A DNA stretch of 11,033 nt from Candidatus Microgenomates bacterium (GTDB taxonomy: Bacteria; Patescibacteriota; Microgenomatia; UBA1406; GWC2-37-13). Each line of letters begins with the position of its first letter. Position 1 is the first letter of the stretch. The notes beneath the pieces were generated by a model. The model worked only from the letters and a program-made list of their open reading frames with translations. It was not told the origin of the DNA and ran no database searches. The stretch is from NCBI GenBank assembly GCA_016178125.1, contig JACOTV010000026.1:1-11033 (forward strand), in the 5' to 3' direction. The position numbers and the translations under genes are program-made. This document shows positions 1 to 6,955 of this stretch, in pieces.

Positions 1-391
1 ATATGAAGTTCTGAGCATTGAGGCCTGGTATACGCAGACTAAGGCCACTGCCCGCTCCATCGCAGAGAAGCGGATTTTCGGGGTGATAACAAGGAGGGGG
101 TGGCGTGGCAGTTATTTGCAAAAGCATCAGGCTTGTCGCTATATTAAAAAGAACAAATAATCCGATCGAAAGAATAACAATGAGGCTATTTCGCACGGTC
201 ACCGCTCCCCGTTTGCCGAAGTTACTGGTCAGGATCGAAATCCCCGATTCCTTAATCTGAGAAATCAGCCGGTCGAACCGGTATTCCTTGATCTGAAATA
301 TATATATCAGGGTTTGGCTAAACACTATACAGAACCACGCGAGCAAAATGAGGTATAGGTAAACGGCTAGCCAAAATAAATCCGGGGTCAT
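1..391 (-). CDS. N-terminal part of a membrane-anchored MurF-like Mur ligase (partial, runs off the window)
   Basis: The frame is open from the ATG at 391-389 to the window edge, giving 130 residues with no stop. It has two hydrophobic segments (about residues 6-32 and 69-93) separated by a basic, amphipathic stretch containing QIKEYRFDRL. From memory, CPR MurF-type ligases (addition of D-Ala-D-Ala to UDP-MurNAc-tripeptide in peptidoglycan synthesis) carry such a membrane domain with this signature before the catalytic core. The ATP-binding Mur core lies outside the window, so the assignment is by signature only. After the second hydrophobic segment comes a run of four prolines with C101 and C110. 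The ATG overlaps the TGA of the upstream hydrolase as ATGA, which implies translational coupling in one operon. It could instead be another anchored protein that shares this N-terminal domain. Confidence 0.6.
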   Translation of the reverse strand, partial: MTPDLFWLAVYLYLILLAWFCIVFSQTLIYIFQIKEYRFDRLISQIKESGISILTSNFGKRGAVTVRNSLIVILSIGLFVLFNIATSLMLLQITATPPPPCYHPENPLLCDGAGSGLSLRIPGLNAQNFI

Positions 392-1107
392 AGGAATTTC
401 TCAATGGGTTCAACCAATAATTCAGGCTGTCGAAGCGGCAGTCCATGTCGTGCGTCAGGAATAATGACGAGTTGGGAATCCTTAATCTTCTCATGCAGCT
501 CGCGACCTAAACTCAACGGGGTGATGGTATCGATTGCTCCCCATAAGATGAGTGTTGGGACTTTTACGTCAGGGACTATCGGGGAAAGATCTTGTTTCAT
601 AATAAGCCGATGGTTTGAGGCAACTTGGGGGTATCTAGCCAGATCTGAGGCGCGGAAGAATATGCGGTACAGAATCATCTTAAGCGGTGAGTTATTGCCG
701 GGAATAATATGTTTTGCAATGCGCGAAAACGGAGATACTTTGCCGCTTCGTTTATATGAGCTATTACACAAAACAAGATGGTCGATGCGCTTTGAGTGGA
801 CCGATAGATAGAGCCCTAGGCTTCCGCCGAAGGAATGACCGAAATAGTCAGCATTTTTAATATGCAGCTCATCGAGGAGCCCGATTAACACCTCGGCGTA
901 CTGGGGAGTCCCCCATTCTGGTGGTGGGGTGTCACTTTGACCAAAACCCGGTAGATCGACGAGAATTATTTTGTGTTTGCCTGAGAGCAGTTCGCCGAGG
1001 CGGCGAAGGCTTTCTCGGGATCCACCCCATCCATGAACCATAAGGAGCGGACTCCCCTTCCCCATCACGTCATACGCGATCGTTTTCCCCTGGTATGAGA
1101 ACGTCAT
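388..1107 (-). CDS. alpha/beta hydrolase fold protein
   Basis: This 239-residue protein has the full alpha/beta hydrolase layout. It has an oxyanion-hole HGWGG (residues 25-29), DLPGFGQSD (51-59), a nucleophile elbow GHSFGG with Ser92, a lid-like insertion at about 115-175, LILWGAIDTITP with Asp193 as the acid, and DARHG with His221 as the base. The Ser-Asp-His triad is therefore complete. There is no signal peptide, so it is expected in the cytoplasm. The fold does not fix the substrate: esterase, lipase-like or C-C hydrolase activity are all possible. The gene lies 15 bases after the dsbA-like gene and its stop overlaps the start of the MurF-like gene, which suggests a shared transcript and perhaps an envelope-related role. 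No clear Shine-Dalgarno is seen; the start at 1107 is the first ATG after the upstream stop and leaves a full N-terminal strand. Confidence 0.88.
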   Translation of the reverse strand: MTFSYQGKTIAYDVMGKGSPLLMVHGWGGSRESLRRLGELLSGKHKIILVDLPGFGQSDTPPPEWGTPQYAEVLIGLLDELHIKNADYFGHSFGGSLGLYLSVHSKRIDHLVLCNSSYKRSGKVSPFSRIAKHIIPGNNSPLKMILYRIFFRASDLARYPQVASNHRLIMKQDLSPIVPDVKVPTLILWGAIDTITPLSLGRELHEKIKDSQLVIIPDARHGLPLRQPELLVEPIEKFL

Positions 1108-1122
1108 GTATGTAATTGTACG

Positions 1123-1788
1123 TTATTTAGCGCTTGCTGCTGTACGGAGTTGTTTTTTGAAGTCTTCGATCGAGGCTATCTCCATTTGGCGACCGTTTAA
1201 GAAGAAGGTAGGCGTTGCCGAAATACCTACGCGATTCCCCGATGCAATGTCTTCGGAGACGGCGTCCTTAACTTTTTTGCTCGCGGTGTCGGCTTTAAGC
1301 TTTTCTGTGTCGAGTTTGAGGGACTTAAGGTAGTCGCCAAACTGCGGATTATTTTGGGGTTCCCAGGTCTCTTGAGCGTCATACAGTGCGCTCACGGCTT
1401 GGAAGAACTTTCCCTGAAGTCCGGCGGCTTCGGCGGTAAACGCCGCGTTTAGGGCATTCTTATGTACGGTTTGGAGCGGATAGTGACGGTACACCAATGT
1501 CACTTTTGAGACAATATCCTGATCAGCTTTTGACCCTTCCATTTGTTTAAAAATATCATGAAAATTGCGGCATGCCGGGCATTGAAGGTCTGCATATTCG
1601 GTGAGGATTACTTTTTTGTCTTTTGACCAGGTAAGGTGGTCTGAAGGGCGCAGCGTGCGAGCTTCGGGAACGTCGGTGGCCGTTGTTTGGGTGGGTGTGT
1701 TCGTGAGCGCGTATACCCCAAAGAGCGCGGCAAAAATGACGACGAGTGCGACAACTGCGATGCCGATGTTCTTGGCGGTAAGTTCCAT
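1123..1788 (-). CDS. membrane-anchored DsbA-like thiol:disulfide oxidoreductase
   Basis: This 221-residue protein begins with one membrane segment (about residues 8-28), then a Thr/Pro-rich linker and a thioredoxin-fold domain of the DsbA/DSBA-like family. The active site is C70-P-A-C73, and the cis-proline loop is Thr192-Pro193 in ATPTFFLNG, near the C-terminus as in this family. The helical insertion between them (about 108-180) is typical of DsbA. It should sit outside the membrane and make or shuffle disulfide bonds in exported proteins. The usual electron acceptor (DsbB or VKOR) is not in the window. Possible clients nearby are the secreted M23-type protein, which has four cysteines, and the MurF-like protein with its C101/C110 loop. 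A plausible promoter lies immediately upstream, so it may head the DsbA-hydrolase-MurF transcript. Confidence 0.9.
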   Translation of the reverse strand: MELTAKNIGIAVVALVVIFAALFGVYALTNTPTQTTATDVPEARTLRPSDHLTWSKDKKVILTEYADLQCPACRNFHDIFKQMEGSKADQDIVSKVTLVYRHYPLQTVHKNALNAAFTAEAAGLQGKFFQAVSALYDAQETWEPQNNPQFGDYLKSLKLDTEKLKADTASKKVKDAVSEDIASGNRVGISATPTFFLNGRQMEIASIEDFKKQLRTAASAK

Positions 1789-1797
1789 GATGCTGCA

Positions 1798-1826
1798 ATC
1801 CTACAATATTTTCCCCGTCTCTACAA
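1798..1826 (-). promoter_or_regulatory. putative promoter of the dsbA-like gene
   Basis: On the minus strand a -35-like TTGTAG (1826-1821) and a -10-like TAGGAT (1803-1798) are 17 bases apart. The ATG follows nine bases after the -10, so the predicted transcript has a leader of only two or three bases. The match is by eye only. The AGGA inside the -10 could alternatively act as a weak ribosome binding site. Confidence 0.4.
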
Positions 1827-1830
1827 GTAT

Positions 1831-2427
1831 TTATTTTTGACGCACGATTGATGAGGTAAGTCGATCGATCGTGGCTATATATTCGTCAGTTTTGGTTGGG
1901 GGTAACTGTGCATTGATCGCAATATACGGCGCAATAATATTCATATCACGGAATGTAATTACTTCTTCTTTTGCAACGCCATCTTTGATATAGGTATTTT
2001 TGTATCCGGTTTTACCACCGAAGTCGCGTGTATCACGCTTTATCGAGTCAAAATCAACGGCGCCTCGGCCACCGCGCATAAAATCAATGCGATAGTCGCG
2101 ACCTGCTACCTGATAAATAAGGACCAATGCATATTCACGGTCGCGCTTATTGGATTTGGTAAGCGCGACATTCCATGATTGCGGATACTGAAAGGTGAAC
2201 TTATATGAAGGATGCGAAAACGTTTTCCACCCTGCGACGCCACGCGGCATACTAATCGGCGTAATAGAGCCTACAAGCACCGTGGGCTTCTCGGGATATT
2301 GCCGTGCCAAGCGCGCATTCATAATGGTCAATAGTATTAGGGTGATGAAAACCACGCTGGCCGCGAGAAACATGTTGTGGTGGTCGGGCTGGGCGCTTTG
2401 GGCCTTGGGGTGTTTCATGGTTGGCAT
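1831..2427 (-). CDS. membrane-anchored protein with a PsbP-like extracytoplasmic domain
   Basis: This protein of 198 residues is not recognised as a named family. It has a short polar N-terminus, one membrane segment (about residues 19-39), then a soluble domain. The domain starts with SHPSYKFTFQYPQSW (71-85), which resembles the first strand of PsbP-like domains seen in many small bacterial lipoproteins and anchored proteins. The rest alternates charged strands and ends with a helix-like DEYIATIDRLTSSIV. No catalytic motif or cysteine pair is seen. There are two in-frame ATGs, at 2427 and 2418; the longer one is kept because the -10-like hexamers at 2432-2437 and 2440-2445 lie before it, but either is possible. 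It lies 20 bases after the M23-type gene and may share its transcript. Confidence 0.75.
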   Translation of the reverse strand: MPTMKHPKAQSAQPDHHNMFLAASVVFITLILLTIMNARLARQYPEKPTVLVGSITPISMPRGVAGWKTFSHPSYKFTFQYPQSWNVALTKSNKRDREYALVLIYQVAGRDYRIDFMRGGRGAVDFDSIKRDTRDFGGKTGYKNTYIKDGVAKEEVITFRDMNIIAPYIAINAQLPPTKTDEYIATIDRLTSSIVRQK

Positions 2428-2447
2428 GCCGATAGTATCACTATACC

Positions 2448-4349
2448 TTATTTATAGGTTGTGTGGCGCCGGGATGAAATCCCGGCGCCAAATGAATAGG
2501 TGTGTGTCTTCTCACGGTTCCCGTCACGGTCGACGCTGTAGTACTCGACGGTGTGGGTTCCACCAGTCGATAGGGTGATCCGTTTGGTGTATTTGGTCCA
2601 CTCTCCCCCATCGATTCGGAAGACACTGTAATCTACCCCCGATCCGCCGGGCGTATCGTGTGCAGCAAGCAGCACTACCTCGTGATCTTTTTTAACTCTC
2701 GCGGTAATCTTTGTTACGGGCGGGGTTGTGTCATGACGTTCACCAAGCAGTGCGAAATACGTCATATGGTCAACAGATGTTGTCGCCGCCGCGTGATTCA
2801 GATCTACGGCAGTGGTTTCGCGGCGCCAATTAAATCCGTCCTCGCTCGAGAATATCGCAAGCGTTTCTTTCTTTACCATCTCGAGTTCTGACTTATTAAA
2901 CTCGATTCGTATGGTAAACGCTTTTTTGAATGCAGTGATCGCAGCCTGCGAATCGTTGTATGCGGACAACAAGAAGGCGTTTCCGACAGAAATCAGTGAA
3001 GTATTTTTGTTGGAATACGCCGTAGCGTTTGCTTGCACCGTATACGCTTGGTCTGCGGTGCCTGGGGGAAACGATACCGAAAGGTGCGGTATCGCAACCG
3101 TCTCGGTTTTTTGCGGTGTTACGGTTTTTTGGGTTGTATCGAGCTGATTTCTAAAGAGATACGTACTTCGGTTACCCACGCGATTGACCGAAGCCTGGGA
3201 AAATTGGTGTGTTTCCCACGGATCTGCGAGCGCCGACTGCCAGCCGAATGGGTCGGTCACACCGTCGGGGATATTATCACTAAAATTCCCGTCGCGGTTT
3301 TTATCTTCGACGACCATGAAATGAATATGTGCGCCAAGATCGCCCGGGGGCACGACGTTTCCGGTGAACCCAATCTTGCCGATTGGCTGGCGGTCGCTTA
3401 CCGCGATGGGAGAGTTTTCTTTTGACACAGCAAGACCATCCTTCAAAAGGTGCATATAACGCGTTTGGAATCCATTCCCGTGATCGATAACGATCATGTT
3501 TCCGCAGGCTTCGCATGAACCAACGTATTGGGCAATACCTGCGGCTGCGGCCAGCACGGGGTCTCCCAAGAGGGCGTCGGCACGCTTTGCGTAATCGTAT
3601 CCGTCGTGTGACGAGTAAGGATCGGTAGTTCGCGATCCGTCGAACTTGACAATGGAATCTGAGGGCTCCCTAAGCGATGCACTCAGCACGGGATACTCGT
3701 GATCAAAGAATGATTCGATTTTGAGCGCTGCGTCTGAGAAGGAAAGCCCGTGGGCCCGATAATTCCAGGGCAAATCAAGAAATGGTTTGGGCGGAACCCG
3801 CTGCGGACTGGGTTTCGGCGCTGTGGATACCTGGGGCGTCGGGGTTGGCGTTGGCGACGGATCGTTGGTAATGTTCACTAAGTACAGTGAATCGGTATAT
3901 TTTTCTTTCCCACACCAGTCGAGAATCCTGACCGTTACGTCGTATGGATCGTTGATCACCGGGAAATATGGAGTGATGTCCTGAGGTGGCATGGCCGGTG
4001 GATCTTCGAAAAAGCAATTAGTTCGGTAGGCATTATAGGTAAATATATAGCTACCGTGCGCGGGGTTATTGGCCCACACTTGGAGGGTGTCCCCCACCCG
4101 TGCGTCGCCGGTGCCGTCGGGGTTGCGGCTTAGGATCATGCGTCCGCCATGATTCATGATTCCAGCATCAAAACTATACTCAGTCCACCATGCCACGCGA
4201 CCGCCTCCGATCATCGAGGGTTGAGGCACGGTCATAGGGTCAAACAGCTTGTATGCGTATATCTTTGCCTCTACTTTTTGGGCGGCAAAAAACGGCAGAA
4301 ACAGAAAGGTTAATAACAAGAACGAGATATGAAGAAACGATGGTTTCAT
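2448..4349 (-). CDS. secreted M23-family (LytM-type) peptidoglycan peptidase with C-terminal OmpL47-like domain
   Basis: A 633-residue exported protein. Residues 1-28 form a signal peptide (hydrophobic core LLLTFLFLPFFA, possible cleavage after VEA). Residues 29-163 form an unassigned beta-rich domain, and 164-190 a Pro/Thr/Ser linker. The M23 domain (about 240-375) has zinc ligands H248 and D252 in HDGYD, H300 in RYMH, and H341/H343 in AHIHF, so the metal site is complete. Just after it, DKNRDGNFSD (349-358) looks like a calcium-binding loop. Residues 420-540 form another beta domain of unknown type. Residues 541-620 (from TTPPVTKI, including the Tyr and Asp in VEYYSVDRDGN) resemble OmpL47/chitobiase-like beta-sandwich domains. 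Likely role: cutting peptidoglycan cross-links outside the cell. Cysteines at 112, 146, 279 and 282 could form disulfides. The last 12 residues are encoded within and after a perfect palindrome. Confidence 0.9.
   Translation of the reverse strand: MKPSFLHISFLLLTFLFLPFFAAQKVEAKIYAYKLFDPMTVPQPSMIGGGRVAWWTEYSFDAGIMNHGGRMILSRNPDGTGDARVGDTLQVWANNPAHGSYIFTYNAYRTNCFFEDPPAMPPQDITPYFPVINDPYDVTVRILDWCGKEKYTDSLYLVNITNDPSPTPTPTPQVSTAPKPSPQRVPPKPFLDLPWNYRAHGLSFSDAALKIESFFDHEYPVLSASLREPSDSIVKFDGSRTTDPYSSHDGYDYAKRADALLGDPVLAAAAGIAQYVGSCEACGNMIVIDHGNGFQTRYMHLLKDGLAVSKENSPIAVSDRQPIGKIGFTGNVVPPGDLGAHIHFMVVEDKNRDGNFSDNIPDGVTDPFGWQSALADPWETHQFSQASVNRVGNRSTYLFRNQLDTTQKTVTPQKTETVAIPHLSVSFPPGTADQAYTVQANATAYSNKNTSLISVGNAFLLSAYNDSQAAITAFKKAFTIRIEFNKSELEMVKKETLAIFSSEDGFNWRRETTAVDLNHAAATTSVDHMTYFALLGERHDTTPPVTKITARVKKDHEVVLLAAHDTPGGSGVDYSVFRIDGGEWTKYTKRITLSTGGTHTVEYYSVDRDGNREKTHTYSFGAGISSRRHTTYK
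2465..2489. repeat. perfect 11-bp GC-rich inverted repeat at the end of the M23-type gene
   Basis: GGCGCCGGGAT and its exact complement ATCCCGGCGCC flank a 3-base loop. The palindrome lies inside the last codons of the M23-type gene, 15 bases before its TAA. On the minus strand it is followed by an ACACAACC sequence and not by a T-run, so it does not look like a standard intrinsic terminator. It could stall or stabilise the mRNA between this gene and the next one, or be a short palindromic repeat. Confidence 0.75.
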
Positions 4350-4467
4350 ATAGGGTATGAACTGATAAGTTCGCCTATACTACTCCCCAATTTTTGAGGA
4401 TCAACGGACTATAGTCTACAAAAGACAGGAATTGGATTATCGCAGCGACGCAAAAGGAACGATAGTA

Positions 4468-5013
4468 TTATTGGGTACGTTCTCGACCGAGCCATACAAA
4501 CGGTCCATGGTTGGTAAGACTTGTTACGATGGTTGCTGGTTCAGGGCCCTGCGATGTGCGGGCTGCCTCTTTCAGTAAACGGGTATAAAACAACGCGGCT
4601 TGCTCGGCGGGCGCGTTTAGATAAACGCCTTCTATTCCCCCTGTTTCGTTGTCCCCTAATGGTTTTCCACCCAAGGCATCAAGCATCTGGGCGTGCGTCA
4701 TCGACGTGGGGAATGCTTCCCATTGAAACAGTTCTTCGGGGTTCCCCAATTCCCATATAACGTGCTTTTGCGCATGTATACACGGTGCTGGCGTGTCATC
4801 GATTATAGGAGTCAGAAACGATGCGGCTTTTGAATCAGCGCCATCAAGAAGCAGCGAAGGTATATGAGGAAGCATTTGGTGTACGGTGGTAACGGCCATA
4901 TCGGTATGCCAATACTTCGGATGATTGGGACCAAAAACAGCAGGTTCTAGGGATAGAATTGGGGGGAGATGATCAAATCTCTGGTCGGGCCGTACTTCTT
5001 TTGATGTTGCCAT
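4468..5013 (-). CDS. unrecognised 181-residue soluble protein
   Basis: No family is recognised. With the start at 5013 the protein is 181 residues, has no signal peptide or membrane segment, and looks globular and cytoplasmic. It has an acidic middle (IIDDTPAPC, ELGNPEELFQWEAF) and a C-terminus ending GPFVWLGRERTQ. An upstream ATG at 5157 would add 48 residues, but that extension would run across the divergent promoter region and overlap the opposite gene, and its composition (Ile, Phe and Ser rich) looks like translated non-coding DNA. The ATG at 5013 also has a TATAAA six bases before it, matching the start pattern of neighbouring genes. It is the first gene of the minus-strand side; 118 bases separate it from the M23-type gene. 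Confidence 0.7.
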   Translation of the reverse strand: MATSKEVRPDQRFDHLPPILSLEPAVFGPNHPKYWHTDMAVTTVHQMLPHIPSLLLDGADSKAASFLTPIIDDTPAPCIHAQKHVIWELGNPEELFQWEAFPTSMTHAQMLDALGGKPLGDNETGGIEGVYLNAPAEQAALFYTRLLKEAARTSQGPEPATIVTSLTNHGPFVWLGRERTQ

Positions 5014-5019
5014 CCCCCA

Positions 5020-5025
5020 TTTATA
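5020..5025 (-). promoter_or_regulatory. putative -10 element of the 181-residue protein gene
   Basis: TATAAA on the minus strand ends six bases before the ATG at 5013, so transcription would start at or next to the start codon. No good -35 hexamer is seen at the usual distance. Confidence 0.35.
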
Positions 5026-5071
5026 CCACAGGCTATAGGATATACTTGACAGATTCCTGACAAAAAAGGTT

Positions 5072-5089
5072 GCCAGAAAAGGCCAGAAA
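5072..5089. repeat. tandem GCCAGAAA direct repeat in the divergent promoter region
   Basis: GCCAGAAA occurs at 5072-5079 and again at 5082-5089, exactly ten bases apart, or about one helical turn. The pair is flanked by TTGACA at 5046-5051 and its complement TGTCAA at 5091-5096. It sits ten bases before the -35 of the plus-strand promoter and between two divergent genes, as an operator might. No binding protein can be named. Confidence 0.35.
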
Positions 5090-5098
5090 TTGTCAATC

Positions 5099-5127
5099 TT
5101 GATATTTACGAATAGTTTCTCTATAGT
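5099..5127 (+). promoter_or_regulatory. promoter of the coiled-coil protein gene
   Basis: TTGATA (5099-5104) and TATAGT (5122-5127) have the ideal 17-base spacing and each differ from the sigma-70 consensus by one base. Transcription should start near 5134, only about three bases before the ATG at 5137, so the mRNA is nearly leaderless. No Shine-Dalgarno is visible. Confidence 0.7.
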
Positions 5128-5136
5128 TGAAGATCT

Positions 5137-5685
5137 ATGCAAAATGATGACGTTCAAACAAACCCCACGGATGACGGTATAGAAGATGCCGTCGTAGTCG
5201 AAGAAACCGAAGTGCTAACGGTTGAGCCCGCCGAGGAATCCGGGTCAACAGACACCGAGACCACCTCGCGCGCTTTGTCGCCCGACGAACCCGCGTCCCC
5301 GGCCGAAACCCTGATTCACTTAGAACAAATGATCAATGGGTACTTGACCGATATCGCCAGGACTCGTGAAAAGCTTAAGAGCCAAAAAGAAATGTTCAAG
5401 CAAACGTTTGAGCAAGACAAAGACTACAACGAGGTCTCTGAGGAACAAAAAGCGGTTAAACGCAAACACAATGAAGTAAAACAAAAAATTGCCAAAACCG
5501 ATAGTGTTACGGCGGTCAAGATGACCATCGACGAAATTCAGTCAGAAATGAAAGACTTACAACAATCGCTTTCTGACTATTTGCATCGCTACATCCAGCT
5601 TACTCAAGCGACAAGCTTCACCGGCCCCGGTGGCGAGGTGCTCACGATCGTTCGCACCGCCAAGCTGGTCAAAAAGAAAGACTAA
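5137..5685 (+). CDS. coiled-coil protein of unknown function with acidic N-terminal tail
   Basis: A 182-residue protein without a signal peptide or membrane segment. Residues 1-55 are acidic and rich in Glu, Asp, Thr, Ser and Pro, so probably disordered. Residues 57-155 are charged and heptad-like, with many Lys, Glu and Gln, and should form one or two long coiled-coil helices. The last 25 residues contain a Gly-Pro-Gly-Gly turn, a short strand (EVLTIVRTA) and a basic end. Nothing points to an enzyme; a structural or scaffolding role in the cytoplasm fits best. It is the first plus-strand gene after the divergent region, and its stop is 18 bases before the next ATG, though that gene appears to have its own -10 element. 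No homologue comes to mind. Confidence 0.8.
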   Translation: MQNDDVQTNPTDDGIEDAVVVEETEVLTVEPAEESGSTDTETTSRALSPDEPASPAETLIHLEQMINGYLTDIARTREKLKSQKEMFKQTFEQDKDYNEVSEEQKAVKRKHNEVKQKIAKTDSVTAVKMTIDEIQSEMKDLQQSLSDYLHRYIQLTQATSFTGPGGEVLTIVRTAKLVKKKD

Positions 5686-5691
5686 TCGTGG

Positions 5692-5697
5692 TACAAT
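5692..5697 (+). promoter_or_regulatory. putative -10 element of the sugar dehydrogenase gene
   Basis: TACAAT ends six bases before the ATG at 5704. The predicted transcription start coincides with the start codon. No convincing -35 hexamer is seen, since that region is the 3' end of the preceding gene. Confidence 0.4.
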
Positions 5698-5703
5698 ACA
5701 GGC

Positions 5704-6933
5704 ATGAATCGTTCCCGTGTTATAGCTAGTATTCTTGTTGTGGTCATTATTGCGGCGGCATTTTTCGGGTCGCGCCTTATAACCCGCACCCCATCTTCAC
5801 CGAAAAATGCCGCGTTCCATACAACTCCTGCGACTCCCCTGTCCCCTGCCCCAACGGGCGGTATGTCGGTCGAGCAGCGTGCACTTTTTGATAAGTACCA
5901 TTTGGACAATATAAAACTCCCGCCGGGATTCCGTATTTCGGTCTTTGCCGAAGTGCCGACTGCACGTTCCTTGAGTGTCTCCCCCAAAGGTGTTGTGTAT
6001 GTGGGGAACCGGGAAAACGGCTCGGTGTACGCTGTCGTCGACCACGATCACGACGGGCATGCCGATGGCACGTATCAAGTCGCACAGGGGCTACACGTCC
6101 CAAACGGCGTTTCGTTCAAGGACGGCGACTTATATATAACTACTATTAGTTCAGTGTATAAAGTAGCAAACGTAGAGCGCGATCTGAGTAAACCATCGAC
6201 CCCTGAACTTATTTATGACAAACTTCCCTCGGACGAGATGCATGGGTGGAAATTTACGGCCTTTGGCCCCGACGGGAATTTATATATCCCCGTTGGGATT
6301 CCCTGCAATAACTGCGTAAGTGGCAACGAACTCTACGGCACTATCGCCCGCCTGAATTTGAGTACCAAAAAACTCGATATTGTCGCAAAAGGAATTCGTA
6401 ACACGGTTGGGTTTGACTGGAAGCCCGACACAGGCGAGCTATGGTTTACCGACAACGGTCGGGATCAAATGGGCGACGACGTGCCAAAAGACGAACTCAA
6501 CAAAGTATCAAAAACTGGTGAAGACTTTGGTGCTCCTTATTGTTGGGAAGACGCGATCCAAGACACCGACGTAAGCCCCAAAAAAGACTGCTCGCTGTTT
6601 ACCAAACCCGTGGTTAACTTAGCTCCTCATGCGGCGGCATTGGGTATGCGTTTCTACACCGGGTCCCTGTTTCCGGCAGAATATAAGAACCAGATCTTTT
6701 TTGCCGAACACGGGTCATGGAATCGTGCAACGCCAATTGGGTATCGCATAATGCTCGTCCGGCTAGACGGCGATCGCGCTGTTTCGTACGAGCCGTTTGC
6801 CGAAGGGTGGCTTGGTGCAAACGGCGAGGTAACCGGTCGCCCGGTGGATGTTGCGACCTGGACCGACGGCAGTTTGCTGGTATCAGACGACAAAGCAGGC
6901 GCTATATACCGGATCTCGTACAGTACTCGGTAA
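5704..6933 (+). CDS. membrane-anchored PQQ-dependent sugar dehydrogenase / sorbosone dehydrogenase family protein
   Basis: A 409-residue protein: one N-terminal membrane anchor (about residues 6-23), a Pro/Thr/Ser linker to about 55, then a six-bladed beta-propeller of the glucose/sorbosone dehydrogenase family (COG2133 type). Family hallmarks are HVPNGV (131-136), HGWKF (180-184), TDNGRDQMGDD (249-259), AEHGSWNR (334-341) and GRPVDV followed by DGSLLVSDDKAGAIYRI. DHDHDGHADG (113-122) is a calcium-loop motif typical of this family. Related enzymes oxidise sugar aldehydes with PQQ outside the membrane; this has not been shown for such small genomes, and no PQQ synthesis gene is in the window. 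Four cysteines (201, 204, 280, 296) may form disulfides. The FTR1-type permease starts 22 bases downstream. Confidence 0.9.
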   Translation: MNRSRVIASILVVVIIAAAFFGSRLITRTPSSPKNAAFHTTPATPLSPAPTGGMSVEQRALFDKYHLDNIKLPPGFRISVFAEVPTARSLSVSPKGVVYVGNRENGSVYAVVDHDHDGHADGTYQVAQGLHVPNGVSFKDGDLYITTISSVYKVANVERDLSKPSTPELIYDKLPSDEMHGWKFTAFGPDGNLYIPVGIPCNNCVSGNELYGTIARLNLSTKKLDIVAKGIRNTVGFDWKPDTGELWFTDNGRDQMGDDVPKDELNKVSKTGEDFGAPYCWEDAIQDTDVSPKKDCSLFTKPVVNLAPHAAALGMRFYTGSLFPAEYKNQIFFAEHGSWNRATPIGYRIMLVRLDGDRAVSYEPFAEGWLGANGEVTGRPVDVATWTDGSLLVSDDKAGAIYRISYSTR

Positions 6934-6943
6934 TCGATTGGTA

Positions 6944-6949
6944 TAGAAT
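6944..6949 (+). promoter_or_regulatory. putative -10 element of the iron permease gene
   Basis: TAGAAT ends six bases before the ATG at 6956, the same spacing as at the preceding gene. A -35 hexamer is not evident, and the permease may also be read from the dehydrogenase transcript. Confidence 0.35.
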
Positions 6950-6955
6950 TAATAT

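Noticed and set aside
388..390. Alternative genetic code with TGA read as glycine
   Set aside because: TGA here and at 10614-10616 falls exactly at the expected ends of complete proteins, so TGA is a stop.
2812..3425. Open frames on the plus strand opposite the M23-type gene
   Set aside because: They lie fully inside a well-supported minus-strand gene, have no recognisable domain and are explained as complementary-strand frames.
5014..5157. 48-residue N-terminal extension of the 181-residue protein from ATG 5157
   Set aside because: It would run through the divergent promoters and overlap the opposite gene, and its composition is unlike the rest of the protein. A -10-like element precedes the inner ATG.
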